This document shows, piece by piece, positions 23,034 through 33,904 of a DNA stretch of 64,000 nt. The stretch covers positions 3,038,001 to 3,102,000 of the forward strand of contig JALGAQ010000009.1 of assembly GCA_028829895.1 (NCBI GenBank), given 5' to 3'. The notes beneath the pieces are model-generated. The model worked only from the letters and a program-made list of their open reading frames with translations, was not told where the DNA came from and ran no database searches. The position numbers and the translations under genes were made by a program. Origin of the DNA: Sinotaia quadrata (taxonomy: Eukaryota; Mollusca; Gastropoda; Architaenioglossa; Viviparidae). Numbering within the stretch: position 1 is the first letter of the stretch; each line of letters begins with the position of its first letter.

Positions 23034-23728
23034 TGTGCAAAGAAATTCTTGTACATCGCCCAACTCCCCATCCTGCTAACCCTTACTCCCTATATTGACT
23101 TGAACTTTTGTTTATGTGATGTTCTAATAATAATAATAATATATAATAATAATAATAATGCTTTATTTATCCCAAATGGGATGAATTTTCAGCAAGTTAC
23201 ACGATTTTCCAATATTACAAAGAAGAAGTTGTTCATCCAGCATGTTCTCTTTCACTGTCATTACATTTCTTAAATCCGCTGTTTATAAAGCCATTGTTTT
23301 TTTCTCCAGTTGAACCCAACACCTGCGTCTTGATTACTCGTATCGGAATCACATGTAACTGAGTGGTGTTTTTTGACGTGTAGCCGGATCGAAGGCCGCG
23401 CCACTTTGTATGACTGCACTTTTTTATTGGTCGTTTACCGGCGTGAGCGAACTTGTTGTAATAGCAAGTGTGGTGTTCTGTTTTGTATTCTATTAACCTT
23501 TATAGTTGTCTGTCATCAGAAACTATCTAACGTATTAGAGGTCTCTGACGTGTATTCAAACCTTTGAGGTTTTATATTTGTACAGTTAGAAATTATTTTA
23601 TCTTAGAATCGCATAAACCTTTCAGTTGAGAAACCTGGTTCTTGATTGTTATCGCTTTGGCGCATATCTCCCGGCTTTGAAAACCTGTTTGGCAGAGGAA
23701 ACGTTTATCTGGTTAAACGTTTTCTACA
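23034..23728 (+). repeat. BEL-3 5' LTR, split by repeat B
   Basis: Matches 26487-26895 on both sides of an insertion: the 3' LTR reads ...GATGTTCTA then CCACTTTGT... without break, whereas here 274 bp lie between. The LTR ends TTTCTACA. Substitutions between the two LTRs are numerous, so the element is not young. Confidence 0.8.
23127..23400 (-). repeat. Repeat B inserted in BEL-3 5' LTR
   Basis: Begins with a TAA-rich microsatellite (the reversed ATT tail). It continues with the CCCAAATGGGATGAA block and ends GGCCGCG, the reverse complement of the 10.0-10.4 kb copy. Its clean presence in one LTR and absence in the other proves insertion after BEL-3. No long target duplication is seen. Confidence 0.85.
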
Positions 23729-23955
23729 ATTCTCAAAGTGATGACCTCCCAAAACTTGGTTTGGGAAAGAACATGGGAACCGAACATTCGTATGAAGTAA
23801 CGGCATCACTCCATCCATGGATAAATCTGATGGAGAAACATATTTGATACAGAAGACTCGGCAAGTCCCCGTTTTAAATTTTTCTGTTGATAAACTTGGT
23901 TCATATCCCACTATAAGAAAACCTCACTTAGTTGGTAATAAGCTTGATAATGGGT

Positions 23956-24851
23956 ATGAGGCCAGAAAAAAACGAAGCTGGGTACTCGGGTTCAGCAAAT
24001 TTCGATGGAGATAGGGCCGGAAAACGGCAAGGAAGAAGACTTCGCATGCTGGAGGAGCTAGAGATCATGAATCAGGAGGACGCCATTTTTCGAGCAAATT
24101 CTTGATCCGAGAGTGTCGGACAGAGCTCTGAAGGCCACATGGAGCCCATACGGGTGAATGAGCAGTTGCCCCGTGTGAAGAGGTACACAATCGATTCGCC
24201 GCAGATTCCAGCCCCGGCGATCGATCTAACAGCGTTGAGAGCAGGTATACCGCGACTTGAAATTGTGAAACCGTTCGACGGCAACCCAGACTTATACTGG
24301 AAATTCATCGGTCAGTTTCAATATTTTGTTGAGCAATGTGTGGTTGACGATGGCACGCACTTGCAGTATCATTAAACACTACTGCGTCGGAGCGGCAAGA
24401 TAGGCCATATCGGGAGTATATAGTCGCAACGCGGCGCAGAGCTATGCTACGGTGTGGAAGTTGCTAGAGAATATATATAGTAGGGAAAAAAGTAGTCACA
24501 AATGCGATTATCGAGGACCTACTTAAGAACCTCAAGAAAAACCACGACAGTTCTGAGTCACTGTCAAACCTAGCTATTCGGATGCGCAGTTGCTACGTAA
24601 CCCTGCAAGAACGCGACCGAGCCGGAGAGTTAGACGTCATGGCGACCCTGGAGAATATCTTGGAAACCCTGCCGGACGACTTTAGGAAAAGGTGGGCTAT
24701 TTTGGTGCACGAGAGGTCGCTAGTGAAGTGTGACATCCATTTTATGGATCTTTGCAAACTGATAGAGGAAGAGTCGCAAATCAGACAGGGTCGATTCGGA
24801 CGCTTTATGAATAAGGCGGTCCCTATATGGAGTGAACCGCGTGCAAGATAG
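23956..24851 (+). pseudogene. BEL-3 gag
   Basis: An N-terminal frame from ATG 23956 to TGA 24103-24105 contains GKRQGRRLRMLEELEIMNQE, the charged segment seen in other BEL gags. A second frame from 24139 has VKPFDGNPDLYWKFIG and YFVEQCVVDD, breaking at about 24373. After frameshifts it resumes as NLAIRMRSCYVTLQERDRAG, ETLPDDFRKRW, HFMDLCKLIEEESQIRQGRF and ends at 24849-24851. Compared with BEL-1 the last part is better preserved. Confidence 0.8.
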
Positions 24852-25720
24852 ATTCAACGACCGAACCATCCTGGTCCCTTCCGAGGGAGACAATTTGCGG
24901 CGGCAGAAAAAGTAGTGCTATGCGCACTGTGTCGGAGCCCGCACGATCTCGACTGCTGTCAGCTGTTCCTTAGTATGGCCCAGATGCAACGGTGGACGGC
25001 GGTTCGACGCTACGGAGCGTGCTTCGTATGCCTAAAGAGAGGCCACATGTTCAACTTATGCGCCATAGGGGGACCATGCGACCAAACTGGGTGCAACGCC
25101 CATCATCACCGACTACTTCACTGTAGCACGCAGGAACAAGGGGTCGAGCGTAGGGTCAACGCGTGCGGTTCTACCAACCTAGGTGTCGACAGTAGGGTCT
25201 GTCTAGTGGTACTTCCCATTCGCATCATAGGGCCCAAAACATCTCTCATTGTGAACGCCATGCTAGATAACGGATCCGACATCACGCTAATCGACGAGAT
25301 GATCGCCAACTCCCTGGGGTTAGATGGAGTAGACATATCCCTGAGCATCTCAACGTGCTCAGGAACCTCCATGTTGGAATCTATTAGGTGTAAGTTAAAG
25401 GCAACTTCGACCAAGGGGGTAAGATGATGAACAACCATAACGCCTTCAGGGTACCTAGCCTGCCGACGGGGTGCGTATCAACTCCTATCCCGGACTATGG
25501 CCAGAAATGGAAATATCTCGCAAACGTTGACCTGCCACACCTTCTCGACACTGAGATCCATATTCTCATTGGTTCAGACGTACTAGGTGCTCATAGACCT
25601 TTGGAATGCCGCACCGGTAGACTGGAGGAGCCATCCGTACGCACCACGCTGGGGTGGACTTTAATAGGCCGCGGTTCTCAAGAAAATGTCGCTGAAGGGT
25701 ATCAACGACAGGATGCTGGC
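24852..25720 (+). pseudogene. BEL-3 zinc knuckle and aspartic protease
   Basis: A perfect CX2CX4HX4C knuckle (CFVCLKRGHMFNLC, near 25024) follows a CALC segment and precedes GCNAHHHRLLHC. The Pao-type protease core NAMLDNGSDITLID is near 25255. The frame 24915-25427 is open for 170 codons. After a shift (25424 on), ILIGSDVLGAHRPLE and TLGWTLIGRG follow, as expected downstream of the protease in BEL/Pao polyproteins. The protein would process the gag-pol precursor in an intact element. Confidence 0.85.
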
Positions 25721-26310
25721 CCACGACGTGCAGTGTCACTTCAACCTGCCACTGGCCAGCCATAGAGGGGAATGTGTAAAAGAGTGATTCGTTCGGTAAA
25801 GCAGGTCATTAGATCCGTGGTGCAAATACAGACCATCGACGATGAGGTGCTGCCGACGGTTATGGCTGAAGCCGAACGTATATTGAACAACCGCCCCTTG
25901 TTGCCTGTGAAGCCAGACGTGAAAGATCTGATAGCGCTGAATCCTAGCGATCTTCTGCTGTTGCACCCAAACGTTAGTTCCATAGTGCCTGCTACCACAA
26001 CAGATCAATACTCGAAATGTTGGAATCAGGCAAACTATTTGAGGGGGCTGTTTTGGAGACGGTGGATGGACGAGTACGTGTCTACTCTCTTGGTAAAAGC
26101 AAAATTGGCTCGCAGTGCGTAGGAACTGAAGCTTTAGAGACGTCGTGATCCTCTTGGATGAACAACTCCCTCGCGAAAGGTGGCCGCTGGGTATAGTAGG
26201 CAGTTGTGAGCTCTCAGATGACGGCGCGGTTCGGGCAGTAATAGTGCGGACGAAGGATGGGATCTTACGGAGGGATAAACGGAAGTTGTGTTCAACAGAA
26301 GGTTGCGAGT
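25690..26310 (+). pseudogene. BEL-3 integrase C-terminal end
   Basis: Immediately after the protease linker comes HFNLPLASHRG, the segment that in BEL/Pao integrases follows the DDE core. In the next frame come RVIRSVKQVIRSV, AEAERILNNRPLLPV, LFWRRWMDEYVSTL (25772-26122), and then LPRERWPLGIVG and AVRAVIVRTKDGILRRDKRK (to about 26310). The latter matches the DUF5641-type tail. Everything from reverse transcriptase to the integrase core, normally well over 2 kb, is missing between 25680 and 25700. Confidence 0.8.
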
Positions 26311-26486
26311 AGAGAGTGGGGTCGGTTGTAGCTGCCCGAGTCCTTAAGGGATTGGCCTATGTTGTTGGTAGCAAGAGTTATAATTGTACTATTTGAGCAC
26401 AGCCCAATGTAAGGAACAACCTTAGGTTCGGTGGGGCGGGGGCGACAACCGTAAGTTGAGCTGGGGGTGAGATTTAGGGCCGATTT

Positions 26487-26895
26487 TGTGCATCCCCCAA
26501 CTCCCCATCCTGCTAACCCCTACTCCCTATATTGACTTGAACTTTTGTTTATGTGATGTTCTACCACTTTGTCTGACTGCACTTTTTTATTGGTCGTTTA
26601 CCGGCGTGAGCGAGCGTGTTGTCCTGAGCAAGTGTCCTGTTCTATTTTGTATTATAATAGCTCTCTATAGTTGTGTCTGTCATCAGAAACTATCCAACTT
26701 ATTAGAGGTCTCGGATGTGTATTCAAACCTTTGAGGTTTGTATATTTGTACAGTTATTATTATTTTATTTTAGAATCGCATAAACCTTTCAGTCGAGAAA
26801 CTTGGTTCTTGATTGCTATCGCTTTGGCGCATATCTCCCGGCTTGCAATGCCTGCTTGGCAGAGGAAACTTTTTTCTGGTTAAACGTTTTTTACA
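26487..26895 (+). repeat. BEL-3 3' LTR
   Basis: About 409 bp, beginning TGTGCATCCCCCAACT and ending TTTTTTACA, without the insertion present in the 5' LTR. Confidence 0.8.
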
Positions 26896-27660
26896 GTTTG
26901 GGTACAATGGAATGCGAAAGTTTTAGTTAAGATTAACTCTGGATGATAGAGGCATGTTCCCCGAAAACTTAGCGACTTCTGGTGTTCCTGTCACTGATGA
27001 ATCTGCATTATATATGTTTCTTGTTAAGATAAAACATTCAGACCTTCGTATGCCACAGAGTGTTAATACTTGGGAAGTTGTCCGTCAAGGTGAGTACGGA
27101 ATAAGGCATTTTTTCAGTAAGCATATTCTTTTTAACTGACGTTAGTGATATTGAGTCAGTTGAGCGTCCATACATAATATCGGAAGTATTTGTACGTGGT
27201 AATAGTGATCATAATGCTTCGTTATCGTGGTTTCAGGAAACGATGAATACATGTTTCCAGAATGACTGATTACCAACTGTAGAAGAATCACTCCGCATGT
27301 GGTTTTACATTGCTTCTATTGATGCCCTAATCCCATATTCATCTGACCCGTCCGTAACATCTGCAATAAGATCCCGTAGTCTGAACAAATACGCTCTCCA
27401 ATGTTTTAAGTCGAGTAAGTCAGCACAAACACGATTCAATAGACACGATTAAAGAGGTTCTATTAAACAACAAAATACAGTTACCCAAACATTGAGTCCA
27501 TGCGCCAAACCAATTATCAAATTTTCAACGGAAAATTATCCGGCAACTTCCTGCTAACAGTAAAATGTTATGCAAACAAGCTACCTGAGAAACAGTCAAA
27601 GCACACGAAACACGGTAATGCGATAACGTCAACCGAAACACGAGCCCAAAACAAGTGAGG
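26896..27660 (+). pseudogene. Repeat A, copy 3, with extended upstream open sequence
   Basis: On the plus strand, 27360-27660 corresponds to the repeat A frame (AIRSRSLN, DTIKEVLLNN), broken by several frameshifts and a stop. Upstream sequence absent from the other two copies is also protein-like: 26954-27139 (61 codons, with DESALYMFLVKIKHSDLRM), then DIESVERPYIISEVFVRGNS (about 27150-27210), and LRMWFYIASIDALIPYSSD (about 27290-27350). This hints that the source gene or element encodes a longer protein of which repeat A is the end. Family unknown. Confidence 0.45.
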
Positions 27661-27690
27661 GGTAAAACAAACATGTTCAAGTATGTGAGA

Positions 27691-28387
27691 TATAAACACA
27701 AATTGGGGATGGAAGCTTGAGATGGACCCGGGTGTGTGTGAATTTCTGACTGCAATGATCCTGAAACCTGCACTGTCTTTCATAAACCCTTTTGATTTGT
27801 CGTCATTTCGACCAATATTTTATTAGGAAGAAGTATGAATAACTCTTTTGACACAACCTTCTTATTATCCTTTATAGTTGTGCCTATTCGCGAAAGTAAT
27901 CTATTCATACATGGGGGGTTCGAAGTGTATATTCTGATTCTTAAGAGCTGGGATCCAGTCCATTTGCTATATCATCATGTTTTGAAATGCATAAATGATT
28001 CCTCGATGTTGTTTCTTGACTCATGTGATTCAGACGCATATAAACACAAATTGGGGATGGAAGCTTGAGATGGACCCGAGTGTGTGTGAATTTCAGACTG
28101 CAATGATCCTGAAACCTGCACTGTCTTTCATAAACCCTTTTGATTTGTCGTCATTTCGACCAATATTTTATTAGGAAGAAGTATGAATAACTCTTTTTTG
28201 ACACAACCTTCTTATTATCCTTTATAGTTGTGCCTATTCGCGAAAGTAATCTATTCATACAGGGGGGTTTGAAGTGTATATTCTGATTCTTAAGAGCTGG
28301 GTCCAGTCCATTTGCTATATCATCATGTTTTGAAATGCATAAATGATTCCTTTGATGTTGTTTCTTGACTCATGTGATTCAGACGCA
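27691..28387 (+). repeat. 348-bp tandem duplication
   Basis: Two adjacent near-identical units (27691-28038 and 28039-28387), both starting TATAAACACAAATTGGGG; TATAAAC occurs again at the end of the second. They differ by a few substitutions and small indels (for example one extra T near 28196). The left end of unit 1 is the edge of the repeat A block, so the duplication includes part of repeat A. Confidence 0.95.
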
Positions 28388-28731
28388 TATAAACCAGTTT
28401 GAAGTTATCTACAGAAGCAGAGGGCTCTTTATTTGGATACAGTGTAAATCCCATCGTTTCATAAGAGCCTCAGGAAGTAAATGAAATTGTAGATATGCGC
28501 TAGTCCCGATCAACAAGAATACGTCAAATCTACCTGAAAAAATTATGCTATTTTGAATAACAACTAATAATAAAATGTATATACGTTACTTCGAAGGTTA
28601 AAATATTAATGGGGCGACACATCTGGCAAAATGAAAAATAAGTACAGCAAGCAAATAGCGATCAGGACAGAATTGCCAACAGAAAAGTAAATTAAGGATA
28701 CTTGCCTTAGAAGAAGACGCTGGTGACAACG
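28388..28731. other. No recognisable gene
   Basis: Spacer between the tandem duplication and the first gypsy LTR. Confidence 0.4.
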
Positions 28732-28901
28732 TGTGCTGATCGTTAGACTGTGAATGCTTGATTACTGAACAATTTTTTACCTCTTCTATGTACACGCAAT
28801 ATATTCCGCGATATATGAATACGACGTCGTGACTTCATGCTTATTTTGCTTGTCATTATTTCCAGTTATTCCGTTGATATTAGACTTTACTATTACAACC
28901 A
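28732..28901 (+). repeat. Gypsy-0 5' LTR
   Basis: A 170-bp LTR starting TGTGCTGAT and ending ACAACCA. It aligns along its length to the LTRs at 29864-30032, 33736-33904, 48439-48607 and 50818-50969, but is more diverged. Confidence 0.75.
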
Positions 28902-28920
28902 TTTGTGTCGCGGCATTGTA

Positions 28921-29863
28921 ATGTCATTTCTCCAGAAAATTCAGGATATTCATGCTTATGCCATAGATATAGATGATGATTTGCATCGGTTTCATTTATA
29001 GTATGTAATCAAGATTAAATGGTCTGAGGAAATCAAGATTGCTCATGTTGTAACCACTGTTGGCCATGAAGCATTCACATTTTTGAAGAACATTTCTTAT
29101 CCGACTCCGTTATCCAAGAAATATTATTCGGGATTAAAGTCCCTGCTGTTGGATTATGTGATGCCAATGAACTTTAAAATTGCTGAGCGGGTTATATATA
29201 GTTTATTTATTCGTCCTACTAATGAGCCTATTTGCGAGTTCATTCTTGAACTTCAAACACAAGCATATGTTTGTGAATTTGGAAATCGACTTGAAATTTA
29301 ATCGCGGCATAGACTAGTGGTTGAAGTTTGTCTCTTTGAGTTATGTAGAAAGCTCCTACAGGTCCGATATCCTACGTTTTGTAACTTCAAGCAATTTGGC
29401 CAACAATACCAAGAAGTGGGTGAAGTAACTTAAGTGAAGTCATATGTAGAAGTATCTTCTATACTGTGAGGGTGCTAAACACCGGTCGCAACTGCGTCTA
29501 GCAAATTCGCTGCAATTCGGTCAGAGCTCAATCAGTCAAAATCATTCAAGCTTCATAATGAAGCTGTTCAAACAAGGAACTTGGTAATTGGCGTCATTTG
29601 TAAAATTGCATTCCAAATACACCTACCCCTTGTCGTAGTGCTAAAAGTTCTCAAAGTGGCGAAAAAGGGCAAATCAAAACTGTTTGTCACCAAGCTATGG
29701 CATGCAAACCGATAACTTGTGATCAGTATAATGAGGCTGATGTTTCGGATTTATCAATTTATCCAATTTTATACAAAGTATCTTATCATACGGCCTCATG
29801 GAACCTCTAAAGCAGGTTTTTATTCATTTTGTGAAGAGAGTATACAGGTTCCAGTTGATAATT
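28921..29863 (+). pseudogene. Gypsy-0 gag, protease deleted, start of RT
   Basis: Gag starts at ATG 28921, 20 bp after the LTR. It contains FTFLKNISYPTPLSKKYYSG, LLDYVMPMNF and CEFILELQTQA (29083-29301), then degraded sequence. Near 29740 the frame passes from ITCDQYNEADVSDLS directly to the equivalent of ILSYGLREP in RT, so the protease region is deleted. The reading is cut at 29863 by insertion of gypsy-1 and resumes at 33905. Confidence 0.75.
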
Positions 29864-30032
29864 CGTGTTCATTGTGAAACTGTCAATACTTGATTACTGT
29901 GTACTTGATTTTACTTGTCTTTTATATACACAATATATCGACATATACGAATGCCACGTGTGACTTCGTTCTTATTCCGTTCGCTATTATTCCCATTATT
30001 CCGTTGATACTAGACTATACTAATTACGACCA
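29864..30032 (+). repeat. Gypsy-1 5' LTR
   Basis: 169 bp. By comparison with other copies the first base should be T (TGTG...), here C. A TATA-like CTTTTATATACACAATATA lies centrally (about 29926-29945). It ends GACCA. Confidence 0.85.
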
Positions 30033-30033
30033 T

Positions 30034-30044
30034 TGGCGTCGCGG
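30034..30044 (+). promoter_or_regulatory. Gypsy-1 candidate primer-binding site
   Basis: TGGCGTCGCGG begins 1 base after the LTR. A leading TGG, the complement of a tRNA 3' CCA end, fits a tRNA primer-binding site. Related elements have TGGCGTAGCGG (gypsy-4) and TGGCGTCCCG (gypsy-3) at the same place. The tRNA was not identified. Confidence 0.5.
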
Positions 30045-30051
30045 CTTTAAA

Positions 30052-31834
30052 ATGTCAGTTCTACATTAAATTATTGACGTTCATGCTTCTGCGAGAGAGT
30101 GCCCATTTTCTAACCACTGTTGGTAAAGAAGCTTTCACACTTTTGAAGAACCTCCCTTACCCGACTCCGCCATCCAAGAAATCTTATCCAGAATTAAAGT
30201 CCTTGCTTTTGGCTTATGTAATGCCAATGAACTTTGAAACTGATGAGCGAGCTAAATTCAATTCACTGGTACGTCGTAACAATCAGCCCATCCGCGAATT
30301 TGTTCTTGAACTTCAAACACAAGCATCTCGTTGTGGATTTGGAGATCAAATTGAAATACATTTGCGGGATAGACTGATGGCTAAAGTTAATATTACTGAA
30401 TTATATAGCCAGCTACTCCAACTCAAAGATCCTACATTCACTAATATCAAGCAATACTGCCAACAATACCAAGATGTTGGTGAATTTATTCAAACGAAGT
30501 CATCTATAGAAGAATCCTCAATACTGTTTGGGAGTGCTAAAAAGAGGACGCAATTACAAGCACGAAATTCGATGCCGTCTAAATCATTCAAACGTCACAA
30601 TGAGCCTGTTCTAAACAAGAATCTTGGTAATTGTGCATCGTGTGGAAAACTGCATTCCAGATACACCTGTCCTTATCGCAATGCTCAATGTTTTCAATGT
30701 GGCAAGAAAGGGCATATCAAGACTGCTTGTCACCATACGAAACAATACAATTTGATTACGTGTAATCAGTACAATGAACTTGATGCTTCAGATTTATCCA
30801 ATCTAAAATCACTAACACTGACTGTGTCATCCAATCCGAGTGATCTTCTGTACAAGACTATCACATTTGACAACGGCAAGTCCCATACTTTTATAATCGA
30901 TACTGGCTCTATTGAATCCCTCATTCCTAGAATATATTTATCTAGACTTTATCCGAATGCTCCATTAGCACCTTCTCAAGTTGTAATTAAAGGTGTAACT
31001 GGTCATGTTTTACCAGTATTAGGTACCTGTTCGCTTCCACTTCTTAGCGAGAATTCTTCGTCCATATATTGTAAATTCATTGTCATCAATAACGGTCCAT
31101 CTATTTTGGGTTTATCCGCTATGAGAGACCTCAATCTAAATGTTTCTTTGACATCTTCTACAAAAGCTGAACAGAATATTCGTAATCTTCTAAATGATTG
31201 TTCTAAACTTTCTGGTGGTTATAAGATAACACCTATTCATTTAGAAGTTACTGGCGATCCAATATTCTGTAAACGACGGATCTTATCCTATGGCCTCAGG
31301 GAACCTATAAAGAAAGTTCTAGATTCATTGTGTGAACGTGGTATTTTAATTCGAGTTGATAGCTCTCAATGGGCAACACCGATTGTTACTCCATTGAAGC
31401 AAGACGGTCATACACCACGCATCTGCGGTGATTACAGAATTACACTCAATTTCAGGCTATTGCAGCGTACGTGTACCACTGAGGAGCCTGAAGCTATTCT
31501 ATCTCGTCTTACTGGATCTTGTATTTTCTCAAAAATCGATCTGAAAGACGCTTATCTTCAAATTCCGATTGATGATTCTACCAGTAATTTGACGACCATA
31601 ACCACCCCATTTGGTTTATTCAAGTATAAATTCCTACCGTTTGGGCTCAATATTTCACCTGCCATCTTCCAGGATGTCATGAATGATATGGTTAATGGTC
31701 TCAAAGGTGTCGAAATTTATCAGGACGACGTCATTATTCATTCTCATGACAAATGTCTAACTGTGTTGCTTGTACGATTCAAAAGATACAATATTAATGT
31801 GAATCCGCAAACATGCATAATTGGGTGCTTCTGA
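30052..31834 (+). pseudogene. Gypsy-1 gag-protease-reverse transcriptase
   Basis: Gag starts at ATG 30052, with a stop after five codons (SVLH then TAA). A deletion relative to gypsy-4 removes about 26 codons, after which one frame stays open from 30083 to 31834 (583 codons). It carries two zinc motifs (residues about 184-196 and a perfect CX2CX4HX4C, CFQCGKKGHIKTAC, about 203-216). The protease motif FIIDTGS lies near residue 273. RT follows, with FSKIDLKDAY near 483, LPFGLNISPAIF near 518 and catalytic YQDD near 546. All RT aspartates are present. An extra G in ATTGGGTGCTTC near 31828 shifts the frame and ends it. No stop separates gag from pol, so they form one continuous frame here. Confidence 0.88.
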
Positions 31835-33765
31835 ATCAATTGCCTTGGGTATCATGTTCCGAAAGATGGGTTTTCACCTGACGTGGATCGGATCAAACCA
31901 CTTGTAGATATCAATTCACCTACAAATGTACATGAACTGCGATCTGTGCTTGGAAGTTTACAGTACTATTCTAATTTTATTCCGAATTTCGAACAATTGC
32001 TAATCCTTTGTTTTCTCTTCTGTCTGCGGATAGTTTTGTTTGATCTAATTCACATGAAACTGTTTTGCGCAAACTTTTGAAATTTCTTGAGTCTAATTGT
32101 ATTTTTCATCCTTTTACTCAAAAATTACGACCTTTTGTGATTACCGATGCATCACCACTGGTATCGGTGCTGTGCTCAAACAAAATGGTCACCCTGTGCT
32201 TTGTATTTCAAGTAGACTTACTGAATCTGAACAAGGGTATGCACAAGTCCAACGTGAGGCTTTAGCAGTATTTTGGTCAGTAACACGATTGCATAAGTAT
32301 TTGTTTGGACTTCCATTCACTATTGTGACTGATAATGAAGCGGTAAAATTCATCTTTGATCCTGAGAAATCCTTGTCCAAAAGTTCGGCAGCTATGGTTC
32401 AACGTTAGAGCATTGCTCTTAGTGCGTATACATACAATATTCAGCACAAATCTGCCAAACACATTATGCATGTTGATTACTTGTCACGCTATACTAAGAC
32501 GTATGAAGAGTCCAGTTTGATTTGTTTAATAATACAACCTCTCTCTTTGACCCGATCAGTCCTTATCGAGGATACAAAGAAATATTATCATGCGGTCATC
32601 AATTCCATCAGACAGGGATGGAAGAATGACATCAAACGTAAATTTCCCGAATTCTACAAACGCCGTGAGGAATTATCTGTGGCTCCTGACAATGTTTTGT
32701 TTCTCAACGATCGGATAGTTATACCGCCAACATTACGTACTGCTGTGCTAAATGACTTACATTCTGGACATTTAGGAGCAGAGAAAATGAAATCCTTGGC
32801 CGTATTACGTGCTGGTGACCAGAAATCAGTGCTAATTTGAGCAGAGTGGCTAAAGAATGCGAAAAATGCACACATAAACTTTTTTCTCGACCATCCAAAT
32901 GGACTCCATGGCCTATGCCTTGTGAAGCATGGCAAAAAATTCACTTGGATTATTGGATTGTGGTCCTTTCTTGGGCAAATACTATGCACTTGTTATTGTT
33001 GATGCTTATTCGAAATGGCCCGAAGTATTTTTGACCGATAAACCAACTGCAGACTTTACATTGCGTGTTCTGAGAAAAACACATTCAGTCAAGAAGGAGT
33101 TCCGTTGGCTGTTTTGACGGATAACGGCTCACATTTTGCAGCTGCTTCTGTTACGAATTGGTTAAAAAGTATTGGATGTCGACATTTCTTCACTGCTCCT
33201 TGACACCCACAATCCAACGGTTTAGCAGAAAGATTTGTTTCAACTATTGAGAGTGCCATTGTTTCATGTGCTCCCAGTTCTTTTTCGGAACTTGACAAAT
33301 TTGTTGACAACCTTTTGTTGCAATACAGAAACTGTGTACATTCTACTACTGGAAATACGCCATCCGAATTGTTTAAATCAAGTCTTCTCCGTTCGAACTT
33401 ATTGTGTCTGGCTGCCGCAGAATTTCGTTTTTATCGGGCGAATGACTTCCACTTTAATGAAGGAATTGTTGTGAACAATATTGGGAATTCTATGGCTGAA
33501 ATTTTGGATTTAAATGACTTTTCATTACACAGAAGACATTCTGATCAAATATTGTACAAAAGTCTCAGGTGTGTCACGTTCCGATTTCTCTTTGTCTCCG
33601 AATACTGATTCTGTTGTATCTTTAGATGATGGTGACAATAAAGATGAAGAAAGTTCAATAAGAATATCTAGTCGAATCAGGAATAAACCTGCCAGAAACT
33701 ACAGAATTCCCCAGTTTCATTCAAGCTGCGGTGGATATGCTGATTGTGAAACTGTCAATAGTTGA
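31835..33765 (+). pseudogene. Gypsy-1 RNase H and integrase
   Basis: After the frameshift: RT thumb/tether (GYHVPKDGFSPDVDR, LRSVLGSLQYYSNF), and RNase H (FVITDAS, LTESEQGYAQVQREALAVFW, TDNEAVKFIFDP). Integrase follows with the zinc-binding part (LHSGHLGAEKM, CEKC; the stretch between is deleted) and the core (LVIVDAYSKWPEVF, LTDNGSHFAA, HPQSNGLAERF). A C-terminal region ends RIRNKPARNYRIPQFHSSCG. Frames change repeatedly and stops occur (TAG at 32406-32408, TGA before HPQSNGLA). The last frame ends at 33765, 30 bp inside the 3' LTR, so the LTR supplies the C-terminal codons. Confidence 0.85.
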
Positions 33766-33904
33766 TTACTGTATGCTTGATTTTACTTGTCTTTTATATA
33801 CACAATATATCGCGATATACGAATACCACGTGTGACTTCGTTCTTATTCCGCTAGCTATTATTCCCATTTATTCCGTTGATACTAGACTATACTAATAAC
33901 GACA
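33736..33904 (+). repeat. Gypsy-1 3' LTR
   Basis: 169 bp, same length as the 5' LTR, ending AACGACA and followed by the target duplication TAATT. Confidence 0.85.

Larger units (their letters stand above)
23034..26895 (+). mobile_element. BEL/Pao element BEL-3 with internal pol deletion
   Basis: 5' LTR 23034-23728 (enlarged by a 274-bp insertion), internal region 23729-26486, 3' LTR 26487-26895. The interior encodes gag, zinc knuckle, protease, and then directly the C-terminal end of integrase. Reverse transcriptase, RNase H and the integrase core are absent. The LTR starts are uncertain by some 15 bp. GTTT occurs just at both outer edges (23031-23034 and 26896-26899) and may be the target duplication. 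Confidence 0.8.
29864..33904 (+). mobile_element. Ty3/gypsy element gypsy-1, inserted in gypsy-0
   Basis: A 4041-bp element with two 169-bp LTRs, flanked by a perfect 5-bp duplication TAATT (29859-29863 and 33905-33909). The sequence outside is one gypsy-0 RT domain split at this point (GTTGATAATT to the left, CTCAATGGGC to the right). The order gag, zinc knuckles, protease, RT, RNase H, integrase is that of Ty3/gypsy. The LTRs differ at roughly a dozen positions by eye, and frameshifts and stops are present. It resembles schistosome Saci-2/3-type elements in general organisation, but I cannot confirm the family. Confidence 0.88.
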
